From Streptomyces parvus (GTDB lineage Bacteria > Actinomycetota > Actinomycetes > Streptomycetales > Streptomycetaceae): a DNA stretch of 64,000 bases. Positions 1 to 8,123 of the stretch are shown piece by piece. The notes under the pieces are model-generated. The model did no database searches, had not been told where the DNA came from, and was given only the letters and a program-made list of their open reading frames with translations. The stretch is taken from positions 1,099,304 to 1,163,303 of the forward strand of contig NZ_BMRY01000001.1 in NCBI RefSeq assembly GCF_014648875.1, read 5' to 3'. Every line of letters starts with the position of its first letter. The first letter of the stretch is position 1. A program made the translations under genes and the position numbers.

Positions 1-492
1 AAGCCGGTGATCGCCGCCGTGAACGGCACGGCGGCCGGGATCGGGGCGCATCTGGCGTTCGCCTGCGATCTGGTCCTGGCGGCCGACACCGCGAAGTTCA
101 TCGAGGTCTTCGTGCGCCGGGGGCTCGTCCCGGACGGCGGCGGCGCGTATCTGCTGCCCCGGCTGGTGGGGCCGCAGCGGGCGAAGGAGCTGATGTTCTT
201 CGGGGACGCGCTGTCGGCGGCGGACGCCGAGCAGATGGGGCTCGTCAATCGCACCGTGCCGGAAGGGGAGCTGTCCGCCCTCGCCGCCGCGTGGGCCGGC
301 CGGCTCGCCGCCGGGCCGACCCGGGCCCTCGCCCTGGCCAAGCAGCTGGTGAACGCCTCGCTGGACGGCGACCGGGCCGCCGCGTTCGCGGCCGAGGCGG
401 CGGCCCAGGAGATCAACATGACGACGCGGGACGCCGCCGAGGGCGTGGCGGCCTTCGTCGAGCGCCGTACGCCGGAGTACCGGGGGCACTGA
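1..492 (+). CDS. Enoyl-CoA hydratase/isomerase family protein (5' end outside window)
   Basis: This is the C-terminal ~163 residues of a crotonase-fold enzyme; the reading frame is already open at base 1. The family adds water to, or isomerises, 2-enoyl-CoA thioesters in beta-oxidation-type pathways in the cytoplasm. The typical oxyanion-hole block NGTAAGIGAHLAFACD is at the left edge, followed by RRGLVPDGGGAYLLPRLVG and the helix with AKELMFFGDALSAADAEQMGLVN. The C-terminal AAAQEINMTTRDAAEGVAAF helix is intact, so only the first ~90 residues are missing. Substrate cannot be told. A CoA-thioester pathway fits the larger acyl-CoA cluster found from 15 to 26 kb. Confidence 0.93.
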   Translation, partial: KPVIAAVNGTAAGIGAHLAFACDLVLAADTAKFIEVFVRRGLVPDGGGAYLLPRLVGPQRAKELMFFGDALSAADAEQMGLVNRTVPEGELSALAAAWAGRLAAGPTRALALAKQLVNASLDGDRAAAFAAEAAAQEINMTTRDAAEGVAAFVERRTPEYRGH

Positions 493-532
493 CCGGGACA
501 CCGAAGCGTCCGGAGCGCCGGAGAGGCGAACC

Positions 533-1477
533 TCAGGATGCCACCGGCGGGTTGAAGCGGTGGAACTCCGGGGCCGACCAGCGCAGCGGGGAGGCGGCGG
601 CGACCTCCCGTACAGCGGTGATCTCGAACTCGACGAGCCGCTCCGCCCCCGGGACCCGGGCCACCTCGTCCGCGTCCCAGACCGTGCGGGCGAAGCCGGT
701 CAGGTGGAGGGCGGAGCCGGTGCCCCAGTCGGGCACGAACAGCCCTGCGGCGGGGTTGAGTTCGAGGTTCCCCAAGGTCAGGAACATGCCGTTGCCCGCA
801 TAGTCGGGCCAGCGCAGCAGCCAGGGCGTGACCACCTGGACGAAGCCCGGGTTGCCGCCCCGGTGCGAGGCGTCGGCGTCGCCCCGGTCGGAGGCTGTGG
901 CGACGAAGAAGGTGTCGGCGGTCCGCAGCGCCTCCTGCTGTGCGGGGCTCAGGGAGTCTCCGTCGGTGGCCCCGCGCCGCTGCCCGCCCGCCTCGCCCGG
1001 TGCGATCCGGTGGGGGTGGCGCTCCTGGATGTACTTGGGGCAGTTGGCGACGGCCTGGTCGAGGGTGACGCGGAGCCCGCGCCCGTCGCGGACCGCCCGG
1101 CCGTTCATCCGCATCCGGCGGCGGGTCGCGGGCTCGATGGCGATCATCCCGATTCGGGCGGGTCCCGCCCCGCCGGTGCCACCCCCGTCGGCACCGGAGA
1201 GCAGACCCGCCAGCGGATCGTCGGACGGCGGCAGCGCGTCGACGGTCAGGACGTCCGGCGCGGGGACGGCCAGGAACCCCGGTTCACCGGTGAGCTGGGT
1301 CGCCCAGATCCGCCCCTGCCGGTCCGCGCCGCCCACCACCAGGAAGGGCTGCCGGCCGAGGAACTCCGCCGCCACCTCGGGGATGTCGGAACGGATGGCC
1401 CGTTCCGCACTCGCCGCCCGCCGGGCCAGCCCCGCCCGCTCCTGCACGGCGAGCTCGCCCCGGTGATATCCGCCCAT
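533..1477 (-). CDS. Pyridoxamine 5'-phosphate oxidase family (FMN-binding split-barrel) protein
   Basis: A protein of 314 residues starting MGGYHRGELAVQERAG. The frame runs open upstream to 1540, but the ATG at 1477 is preferred because the earlier residues are a low-complexity Arg run lying in the intergenic region. FLVVGGADRQGRIWATQLTG and the later DTFFVATASDRGDADASHRGG look like two split-barrel repeats that bind a flavin. Family members are FMN- or F420-dependent oxidoreductases or flavin-binding proteins; the substrate is unknown. The 37-bp gap from the upstream VOC gene on the same strand suggests one transcript starting near 1970. It is not the vitamin B6 enzyme PdxH, which is encoded separately at 51520-52230. 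Confidence 0.82.
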   Translation of the reverse strand: MGGYHRGELAVQERAGLARRAASAERAIRSDIPEVAAEFLGRQPFLVVGGADRQGRIWATQLTGEPGFLAVPAPDVLTVDALPPSDDPLAGLLSGADGGGTGGAGPARIGMIAIEPATRRRMRMNGRAVRDGRGLRVTLDQAVANCPKYIQERHPHRIAPGEAGGQRRGATDGDSLSPAQQEALRTADTFFVATASDRGDADASHRGGNPGFVQVVTPWLLRWPDYAGNGMFLTLGNLELNPAAGLFVPDWGTGSALHLTGFARTVWDADEVARVPGAERLVEFEITAVREVAAASPLRWSAPEFHRFNPPVAS

Positions 1478-1514
1478 GGTCGACACCTTGCCCTTTCGCG
1501 CCCTCCGTCGGCGC

Positions 1515-1970
1515 CTAGAAGAATCCGCAGGTGGGAGCACCGGCGGTCGGGGCGTCCGCCGGGTCGGCCCCGGTGGGCGCGTAGATCTCCAGGCGGATGC
1601 CGTCGGGGTCGGCGAAGAAGATGCCGCCCGAGGTGCCGCTCTCGCCGTGCGGAACGACGCCCTCGTGGGCGAACTCCGCGCCCAGCCCCCGCAGGACCTC
1701 CTCGGCGGCCCGGACCTCGTCCACCGAGTCCACCTCGAACGAGAGGTGGTGGAGCCCGGGGAGAGCCGTGGCGAACGTGCCCTCGCTCTGCTGCCACAGG
1801 GTCACCAGAAGCCGGGAGTCGCGTCCGAGGAAGGCCCAGCGGCGGTCGGCCTCCTTGCCCTCGGCCAGCACGTCGAAGTCGAAGACCTCCCGGTAGAACG
1901 CGGTCGAGCGGTCGAGGTCGGTGACGTTGAGGCCGACGTGGCCGGTCCGGAGGTTCCTGGCCTTGCTCAT
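1515..1970 (-). CDS. VOC family protein (glyoxalase/bleomycin-resistance fold)
   Basis: A 151-residue protein starting MSKARNLRTGHVGLNVTDL. It has the paired beta-alpha-beta-beta-beta modules of the vicinal-oxygen-chelate superfamily. A first metal-ligand candidate is His in TGHVGLNV, a second is His in LHHLSFEVDSVDEV, and a Glu in RLEIYAPTG sits at the C-terminal end. The family covers glyoxalase I, ring-cleaving dioxygenases and antibiotic-binding proteins; nothing here distinguishes among them. It is the first gene of a likely two-gene operon with the flavin split-barrel protein downstream, and it is divergent from the CGNR regulator at 2142. Confidence 0.88.
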   Translation of the reverse strand: MSKARNLRTGHVGLNVTDLDRSTAFYREVFDFDVLAEGKEADRRWAFLGRDSRLLVTLWQQSEGTFATALPGLHHLSFEVDSVDEVRAAEEVLRGLGAEFAHEGVVPHGESGTSGGIFFADPDGIRLEIYAPTGADPADAPTAGAPTCGFF

Positions 1971-2054
1971 GGTCGATCCCGTGCCTTCGGTCGGGGCCAC
2001 GAGGCGATCTCGTAACCGTTGTCATTCATTTTGTTGGTTAGAAACGGTGAGCGC

Positions 2055-2080
2055 AACCGGTGATCTTGATTTGGCCGGTT
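2055..2080. promoter_or_regulatory. Inverted repeat AACCGG-N14-CCGGTT between VOC and CGNR genes
   Basis: A perfect 6-bp inverted repeat lies in the 171-bp divergent intergenic region. A related AACCGT...AACGGT-like pair lies just upstream (about 2014-2048). The position suits an operator for the CGNR regulator or another factor controlling both promoters. This is inferred only from symmetry and location. Confidence 0.35.
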
Positions 2081-2141
2081 ATCATCGATGAACCAGCCGC
2101 CCCCCTGCCCGTCCCTCCCCCACGACGGAAGGAGCCCGACC

Positions 2142-2729
2142 GTGACGCAGCCCCCCGGGCCCGACCCCCGGCCGCTGACCGGCGAGCCGCTCGCCATCGA
2201 TCTGCTCAACACCCGCTGGATCGACGGGGACGGACGGCACGACCTGCTGGACACGGTGTCGGGCCTGGCCGTCTGGCTCGACAGCCCTCCGGTGCGCGAG
2301 CACCTCACTTCCGGCGCCTCCCCCACCGCCGACCGCGCGACGCTGGACCGGCTGCTCACCGCACGTACGGCGCTCGACGCCCTGGCCGCCACGGCCGTAC
2401 GCCGCGATCCGGCCATCCCCGAGGACAGCGCCCGGCTGAACGAGGTCCTCGCCCACGGCCGGATCCGCCGCACGCTGGGCCCCGACGGGATGCCGGATTC
2501 CGTGGTGGAGGTGGACGAGCCGTCCTGGCTGCCCGCCTGGTACGCGGCGGAGAACTGGCTGCGGCTCGTCGCGGACCGCCCCGACCGCATCCGCCACTGC
2601 GCGAACGACGCCTGCGTCCTGCACTTCCACGACGTGTCCAAGAACGGCACGCGCCGCTGGTGCTCCATGGCGGGGTGCGGCAATCGCGCGAAGGCGCAGC
2701 GCCACTACGCCCGGCGCACCGGGGCGTGA
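2142..2729 (+). CDS. CGNR zinc-finger (ABATE-type) putative transcriptional regulator
   Basis: A 195-residue protein. The GTG at 2142 is preferred over the ATG at 2088 because GGAAGGAG ends eight bases upstream and the extra N-terminal stretch is proline-rich filler. The N-terminal part (GEPLAIDLLNTRWIDGDG) matches ABATE-type stress-linked domains. The C-terminal CGNR finger is clear: RIRHCANDACVLHF, then RRWCSMAGCGNRAKAQRHY, giving two Cys pairs for zinc. The family is thought to bind DNA and regulate transcription. It is divergent from the VOC/flavin-protein pair, which it plausibly controls. Confidence 0.87.
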   Translation: MTQPPGPDPRPLTGEPLAIDLLNTRWIDGDGRHDLLDTVSGLAVWLDSPPVREHLTSGASPTADRATLDRLLTARTALDALAATAVRRDPAIPEDSARLNEVLAHGRIRRTLGPDGMPDSVVEVDEPSWLPAWYAAENWLRLVADRPDRIRHCANDACVLHFHDVSKNGTRRWCSMAGCGNRAKAQRHYARRTGA

Positions 2730-2771
2730 GACCCGGGGGCAGGACCCGCCCGCCCCGCACGCGGGTTCACA

Positions 2772-2788
2772 TCTGACGCATCGTCAGT
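2772..2788. promoter_or_regulatory. Palindrome CTGACG-CAT-CGTCAG upstream of flavin reductase
   Basis: A perfect 6-3-6 palindrome ends five bases before the ATG at 2793. The same architecture occurs at 19316, 24699 and 24789 in front of acyl-CoA genes. The shared design suggests binding by a TetR-type regulator. The position over the start region would block transcription of the flavin reductase gene. Confidence 0.5.
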
Positions 2789-2792
2789 TCTA

Positions 2793-3431
2793 ATGGACGG
2801 CGTGATGGGACACGCAGGCATGGCCGCCACCGCCGTCCGGTACCTCAGGTCCGCCGGCGCCGCCACGACAGCCGCACCGCAGACCCCGCCGGAGGCACTG
2901 CCCCAGGCGCTGCCCCGCCCGGACCTGAGGGCCGTCCGGGACGACGAGCGCCCGCCGGTCGCCCCGGCCGAATTCCGGCGCGTGCTGGGCCACTTCGCCA
3001 GCGGCGTCACCGTGGTCACCGCCCGCGACACGGACGGCCCGACGGGCTTCGCCTGCCAGTCCTTCGCCTCGCTCTCGCTGGACCCGCCGCTGGTGTCCTT
3101 CATGGTCGCCCGTACGTCGACGACCTGGCCGCGCATCGCCCGCGCCGGGGTGTTCTGCGTGAACATCCTGGGTGCCGAACAGGGCGCGCTGTGCCGGGGG
3201 TTCGCGGTGAGCGGGGCGGACAAGTTCGCGGGAGTGGCGTACGGGGAGGCCCCCGCGACCGGCTCGCCGCTGCTCGACTCCGTACCCGCCTGGATCGACT
3301 GCCGCATCCACGCCGTCCACACCGGCGGCGACCACCTCATCGTGGTGGGCCGGGTCGAGGCGCTGGGCGCGGCGGAGGAGGGCGAGCCGCTGCTGTTCCA
3401 CCGGGGGGTGTTCGGCCGGTTCAGCGGCTGA
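2793..3431 (+). CDS. Flavin reductase family protein
   Basis: A 212-residue protein. After a variable ~45-residue N-terminus comes the flavin-reductase split barrel: FRRVLGHFASGVTVVTA, GFACQSFASLSLDPPLVSFMVA, RAGVFCVNILGAEQ and DHLIVVGRVEALG. Such enzymes use NAD(P)H to supply reduced FMN/FAD to a partner monooxygenase in the cytoplasm. No monooxygenase lies next to it, so the partner is encoded elsewhere. There is no clear Shine-Dalgarno before the ATG, and a palindromic operator candidate lies directly upstream, so the message may be leaderless or nearly so. A start 12 bases downstream (MGHAGM) is also possible. Confidence 0.88.
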   Translation: MDGVMGHAGMAATAVRYLRSAGAATTAAPQTPPEALPQALPRPDLRAVRDDERPPVAPAEFRRVLGHFASGVTVVTARDTDGPTGFACQSFASLSLDPPLVSFMVARTSTTWPRIARAGVFCVNILGAEQGALCRGFAVSGADKFAGVAYGEAPATGSPLLDSVPAWIDCRIHAVHTGGDHLIVVGRVEALGAAEEGEPLLFHRGVFGRFSG

Positions 3432-3479
3432 GCCTGGACTCGGGCGGTTCAGCGGCCGAGCCCTTCGAACATCCCGGAG

Positions 3480-4388
3480 TCACAGCGTCCGGAGATATTC
3501 CTCGCCCGCTTCGGTGATCCGCATGATGTTGCCGACCATGGAGCGGTTGGCGTATCCGCTGCGCTGCAGTCCCTTGAAGTGACCGTTCATGTCCCGCGTC
3601 GGTATGGCGTCACCGAGCCGATCGGTGAGCCACGCGACTTCCGTGCTCTGCAGTCCCGGGAGGCCGAGATTCCGGGCCAGCTGGAGCGCCCAGAGGAGTT
3701 TGTCGCGCTTCAGCCCGACCCGATGGTAGGGGGCGACCCCGTCGATCGCTGAAGGAATGTTGTCGAACTCGGCGAACACCTCGGGCACGGGCACGGTCCG
3801 CGCCTTCTTCCGACCGCTCTTTCCGGCTGATGGAGCGGAGCCGTCCCGTTTGCGGGCCGACCTTCCCCGAAGACTGCTGAAACCCTCGTTGATGACATTC
3901 TTGGCCGACTCCGAAACGTAGCACTGACCCTTTTCCTCCCCCTCGTGAATCCACCCGGCGCGGACGGCCTTGTCGAACTCGCGGGAGAAGTGGGAGGGGA
4001 TGCGCTCACGGGATCGCTGGAAGAGCCTGCGGATATCACTCTGGGTGAACTCCTCACGCCCTTCCTCGTGGAGCAGGTAGGCCGCGAAGGCGGTCATCTT
4101 CTCCGGTATGGTTTTCGCGTCCGAACGCTCCAGAGCCTGGCGCGGGCTTTCGACCTGCCCCTGCCGCCGCCCTTCTTCGATGACCGGCGCTTCTCGGGGC
4201 TCTCTTTCCGCCCACCCGGCCGGTGCCGGAGGAAGAGCGGGCGGCTCTGGGCCAGGGATCGGGGCATCGGCCCCCGGGCCGGATTGAAGTGTGCTGATGA
4301 CCAGCGCCCCTTGGGCCACGCTGATGTCCTGTTCGAACACAATGCGGCCACTGAGCGCCAGATGAACTTCCTTTTCTTGTCGCGTCAT
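3480..4388 (-). CDS. Hypothetical protein with two helical, winged-helix-like segments
   Basis: A protein of 302 residues starting MTRQEKEVHLALSG. The frame is open back to 4574, but those residues look non-coding. No family is recognised. The N-terminal ~35 residues are followed by a Pro-rich linker (~45-65). A charged helical block (AAYLLHEEGREEFTQSDI, then FSREFDKAVRAGWI) resembles a small DNA-binding-like domain. A Lys/Arg-rich hinge (~195-215) leads to a C-terminal block ending RITEAGEEYLRTL, which resembles the end of a winged helix. The 4389-4500 gap and this gene look less GC-rich than their neighbours, which may indicate acquisition. It is codirectional with, and downstream of, the SARP regulator. 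Confidence 0.6.
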   Translation of the reverse strand: MTRQEKEVHLALSGRIVFEQDISVAQGALVISTLQSGPGADAPIPGPEPPALPPAPAGWAEREPREAPVIEEGRRQGQVESPRQALERSDAKTIPEKMTAFAAYLLHEEGREEFTQSDIRRLFQRSRERIPSHFSREFDKAVRAGWIHEGEEKGQCYVSESAKNVINEGFSSLRGRSARKRDGSAPSAGKSGRKKARTVPVPEVFAEFDNIPSAIDGVAPYHRVGLKRDKLLWALQLARNLGLPGLQSTEVAWLTDRLGDAIPTRDMNGHFKGLQRSGYANRSMVGNIMRITEAGEEYLRTL

Positions 4389-4500
4389 ACGGAAACGGTA
4401 GCTCTGGAACCGGATGGAACAAAGTGCTGCGGAGAGCGGGATCGTCGAAATCCCCGGGAACCTCGGATCCTTATGAGATCGACCGGAATTCCTTGCTGAA

Positions 4501-7479
4501 TCATCTCGGACGGTGACGGCGCACGCGGGTGCTGTGCACGGCGAGCACGGTCCGGAACTGCTCGTGCGCTTCACGTATGCGGCCCGCTGTCAGACAGGCG
4601 CTGCCCAGGCGGCTGCGGATGTCCATCTCCAGCCACGCGTAACTGGGTTCGGTGAGAGGCGACATCAACTGGCGCTGGAGGAAAAGAGCCTGTTCATGGA
4701 GGGCGATGGCGGCGTCGGGGTTTCCCACTCCTTCTTCCGCGGTTCCCAGCCGGGTCAGGCTGCGTACGGAGAGGAAGGCGTCCCCGCCCTGCTGGACCAG
4801 GTCGACCGCTCGGTGGAGCAGCAGCTTGGCCTCGTGGTACCGGCCGCGGCGGAGGTGGACGTCGGCGGCGCAGCTCAAGGGCCTGCCCAGCATGCGCGGC
4901 CTTCCGTCCTTCTCCGCATGGGTGAGGGCGCCCGCGAAGCAGGTCAGTGCCTCCTGGTCGCACCCCTCGAAGTAGTGGGCCAGACCGAGAATGACGCCTG
5001 CCATCGAGGCGATCCAGTAGCTGTGCAGCCGCTCGGCCTGGTCCACCGCCGCCGTGGCGTGGACGATGGCCTGTTCGCCCTCGCCCACGCTCAGTGCGAG
5101 GGCTCCGAACCCGGTGAGGGTCCGGGCCTCCTCGTGCGGGTGGGCGTGGCGTCGGCTGAGGTCCAGTGCCTCGGTCAGCAGGCCGCGCGCCTGGGTGTAC
5201 CGGCGTTCGTGCAGGGCGGTGTAGCCCAGGCAGTTACGCAGGGCGGCGGGCATCCGCCGGTCGGCGGCCCCGTCCACATGCGCCAGGGCGATCTCCAGAG
5301 CGGTCCGGCATTCGTGGTATCGGCCCTGACGGACGAAGTAGTCGCAGAGCGCCTCGGCGATCCAGCAGGCGTGATCCGCTTCACCGAGGGCGGCTGCGTG
5401 TCCGACGACGTCGACGAGTTCACCGCCCGCCGCGTCCAGCCATGCCTCCGCCTCCTCCCAGCGGGTGAAGGGCGCAGCGGTGGACGGAGGGCCCGTGGGA
5501 AACCCGCCGGGTCCCCAGTCACTGGCGAGCCGGGCGACGCTCAGGTAGAGGCCGAGTGCGGCCGAGCTCGCGGGGGCCGCCTCGGCGGGCGCGGCCCGCG
5601 CGAGGCGGCGTGCGTGCACCCGGACCAGGTCGTGCAGGCGGTAGCGGCCCGGACGCGGCTGCTGCAGGAGGCTGGTGTCGACGAGATCCTCCAGGACGCG
5701 TTCGGTGGCGTGGCGCGGCCCGTCGAGCATGGCTTGCGGGGTCAGGACGTCGAACTCGACCGTCGGTGTCAGCCCCAGGGTGCGGAAGGCGCGCTGCTGC
5801 TCGGGCGTCAGCTGGTCGTACGACAACCGGAAGGCCGACTCCACACTCCGGTCCCCGGCGGTCAGCTCGCTGAGCAGGTGCTCGCCGTCCGTCATCCGGC
5901 CCACCAGGTACTCCACCGTCCAGGCGCCCCGGTTCTGGAGCCGTGACCCGGCGATGCGCAGGGCCAGCGGCAGTCCGTCGCACAGCCCGGCCAGCTCACG
6001 CGTCGCCTCCGGCTCCCGGCCCGCCCGCTCGTGCCCGACGATGCTGGTGAGCAGGGAAGCCGCGTCCCCGGGCTCCAGGGGTTCGAGGGTCACCCGCCGG
6101 TCGGCGTCCACATCGGCCAGTCGCCGTCGTCCGGCCACCAGCACCCTGCTGCCGGCACCGGCGGGCAGCAGCGGCCGGACCTGGTCGGCGTCCAGCGCGT
6201 CGTCCAGCACGAGCAGCAGCCGTAACCGGCTGGTCTCCGCGCGCCAGACGGACGTGAGTTCGTCAAGATCGCTCGGCAGCTCGCCCCGAGCCGTCCCGAG
6301 CGACCGCAGCAGGTGTTGAAGTGCCTGTTCCGGCGTCTGCCGTCGCCGGGTGCTGTGCGCGCGCAGGTCCACGTACAGGCAGCCGTCCGGATGGTCGGCG
6401 CTGAGCTCACGTGCGGCGCGTACGACGAGCGCGGTCTTGCCGACCCCGGCCGGACCGTCCACCGTCACGATCGACACGGATCCGGGGGCGGCGGGCGCGG
6501 TCAGCCGGGCCAGCTCGTCCTCCCGCCCGAAAAGGCTGCCGCCGTCGCCGGGCAGTTCGTTGACGGGACGGCGGGGCCGTGACCGCGGGCGGAGCGCGGT
6601 GGAGTGCGCCCCGGCCGGGCCGGCGGGGCCCGAACTCCCATTGTGCAGGCGGCCGGCCACCGGACCGACGAGACGTTCGTCGTCCTGCCGCAGCACCGCC
6701 TCGTACATCGTGCGGAGGGACGGTCCGGGATCGACGCCGAGCTCGTCGCGCAACCGCGTGCGCATGTGCTCGTAGGCGTTCAGGGCCTCCGCCTGGCGGC
6801 CGCCGGCGTACAGAGCGCGCATGCGCAGGGCCAGTACCGACTCGTCGAGCGGGTCGGACGTGGACAGGGCGGCGAGCTCGTCCAGGGTGTCGGCGGACCG
6901 GCCCAGCAGGACCAGGCACTCCAGCCTCTCCAGCCGGAGCGAGAGTCGGCGTTCCCCCAAGCGGAGTCGCTCCATCCGGGCGCGCTGACCCGGCAGACCG
7001 GTCAGCGGCTCGCCACGGAACAGGGCAAGCGCCTCGGTGTACCGCTCCACGGCGGTGTCTGCGTCGCCGGATGCCTTCGCGGTCTGCGCCTCCGCGGCCC
7101 GTTCGTCCAGGTCGCTCACATCGAGCCGGACCGCGCGGCCGACGAAGCCGTACCAGCCCTTGCCGCTGCGGATCACCGAATCCGCAGGCCCGGCGCCCGC
7201 GACATCGAGTGCCTTGCGCAACGGGTGGATATGGCTCGGCAGCACCTTGTGGCCCGTCCCCGGCGGCCGCCCGTCCCACAGGTCGTCGATCAACTGCTCA
7301 TGGCTCACCCGGCTGTCCGCGCGCAGCATGAGCGCGGCGAGTACGGACTGCCGCCGAACCGGCCCCAGATCCAGCAGTGTTCCGTCCCGCCAGGCCCGGA
7401 GCGGGCCGAGCAGGGCGATCCGAAGCCCCGTCCGTCCCTGAGGAGTTCTTCCGTACACGCGGCCTCCGCCTCCGCACAT
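4501..7479 (-). CDS. AfsR/SARP-type regulator: winged helix - BTAD - NB-ARC - TPR
   Basis: A 992-residue cytoplasmic regulator starting MCGGGGRVYGRTPQ; an upstream in-frame start at 7596 is less likely. Residues ~18-115 form the OmpR-like DNA-binding domain (LRIALLGPLRAWRDG, RRQSVLAALMLRA) and ~120-265 the bacterial activation domain. The STAND ATPase follows, with Walker A GPAGVGKT near residue 340, Walker B LLLVLDDALD, and GLPLALRIAG. From ~690 on, TPR-like repeats are visible (ALCDYFVRQGRYHECRTALE; AIVHATAAVDQAERL). The family activates secondary-metabolite or developmental genes after a ligand or phosphorylation signal. It is divergent from the Trypco1/trypsin-STAND pair, so it may control that pair. 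No biosynthetic cluster is adjacent. Confidence 0.93.
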   Translation of the reverse strand: MCGGGGRVYGRTPQGRTGLRIALLGPLRAWRDGTLLDLGPVRRQSVLAALMLRADSRVSHEQLIDDLWDGRPPGTGHKVLPSHIHPLRKALDVAGAGPADSVIRSGKGWYGFVGRAVRLDVSDLDERAAEAQTAKASGDADTAVERYTEALALFRGEPLTGLPGQRARMERLRLGERRLSLRLERLECLVLLGRSADTLDELAALSTSDPLDESVLALRMRALYAGGRQAEALNAYEHMRTRLRDELGVDPGPSLRTMYEAVLRQDDERLVGPVAGRLHNGSSGPAGPAGAHSTALRPRSRPRRPVNELPGDGGSLFGREDELARLTAPAAPGSVSIVTVDGPAGVGKTALVVRAARELSADHPDGCLYVDLRAHSTRRRQTPEQALQHLLRSLGTARGELPSDLDELTSVWRAETSRLRLLLVLDDALDADQVRPLLPAGAGSRVLVAGRRRLADVDADRRVTLEPLEPGDAASLLTSIVGHERAGREPEATRELAGLCDGLPLALRIAGSRLQNRGAWTVEYLVGRMTDGEHLLSELTAGDRSVESAFRLSYDQLTPEQQRAFRTLGLTPTVEFDVLTPQAMLDGPRHATERVLEDLVDTSLLQQPRPGRYRLHDLVRVHARRLARAAPAEAAPASSAALGLYLSVARLASDWGPGGFPTGPPSTAAPFTRWEEAEAWLDAAGGELVDVVGHAAALGEADHACWIAEALCDYFVRQGRYHECRTALEIALAHVDGAADRRMPAALRNCLGYTALHERRYTQARGLLTEALDLSRRHAHPHEEARTLTGFGALALSVGEGEQAIVHATAAVDQAERLHSYWIASMAGVILGLAHYFEGCDQEALTCFAGALTHAEKDGRPRMLGRPLSCAADVHLRRGRYHEAKLLLHRAVDLVQQGGDAFLSVRSLTRLGTAEEGVGNPDAAIALHEQALFLQRQLMSPLTEPSYAWLEMDIRSRLGSACLTAGRIREAHEQFRTVLAVHSTRVRRHRPR

Positions 7480-7709
7480 CACCGAAACTTCATCAGCATT
7501 GCAGCACCCCCGGCCAGGGTCTCGGTGTCGACCTCGCACAACCCGCACAAGCGGTCCGCCGGATGCCGGACCGGAGGGCAGCCGCGCCGACGGCACCGGA
7601 GCATCACATCCGGAGTCGGTAACGCCCCTGCCGTCGAGGGTAGTTGGCGATGAAGAGGTCGTGTGACAGCAGAACCGGCACCGTGCCGGTGCGGACGAAG
7701 AGGGTGGCC

Positions 7710-8123
7710 GTGACCTATCTCGTGGAACTGCCGGTCAGTGGGACCGACGGGCGGACGGAAGTGGTGAAGGTACGTGTCGAGGCCGAGGGCGACGGTCTGG
7801 TGAGGGTCGCCCGGCCGGGCCAGGTCGTTGCGCGGGCCACGCGCTCGCTGGGCGAGATGGTGGCCTCGGTCAGGCCGGTCGCCCAGAATTTCGTCGACGG
7901 CTTCCGTGGCACGGCCCACGGACCCGACGAGATCAGCGTCGAGTTCGGCCTGAGCCTGTCGGCCGAGGCCGACGTGGTGATCTCCAGTACCTCGGCACAG
8001 GCCAACTTCACGGTTTCGCTCGTCTGGAACCGCCCTCCCGCCGATCCGCCCGCCGCCCCGCCCCCAGCCGGCCCGGCGGCGGATCCCGACGGCGGCCCGG
8101 GCGGGGACGGGGCGGCAGCGTGA
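7710..8123 (+). CDS. Trypco1 / CU044_2847-family protein
   Basis: A 137-residue protein read from GTG 7710 (VTYLVELPVSG), which has AGAGGG just upstream; an ATG at 7644 in frame would add 22 unlikely residues. The fold signature is TYLVELPV, RPGQVVARATRSL, VRPVAQNFVDGF, DEISVEFGLSLSAEADVVISS and ANFTVSLVW. It matches what I know as the trypsin-co-occurring domain 1 family, which accompanies trypsin- and STAND-containing conflict proteins. The tail is a Pro/Ala/Gly linker. Its stop overlaps the next gene's GTG (GTGA), so the two are translationally coupled. Likely role: a sensor or effector-adaptor for the trypsin-STAND protein; the mechanism is unproven. Confidence 0.8.
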   Translation: MTYLVELPVSGTDGRTEVVKVRVEAEGDGLVRVARPGQVVARATRSLGEMVASVRPVAQNFVDGFRGTAHGPDEISVEFGLSLSAEADVVISSTSAQANFTVSLVWNRPPADPPAAPPPAGPAADPDGGPGGDGAAA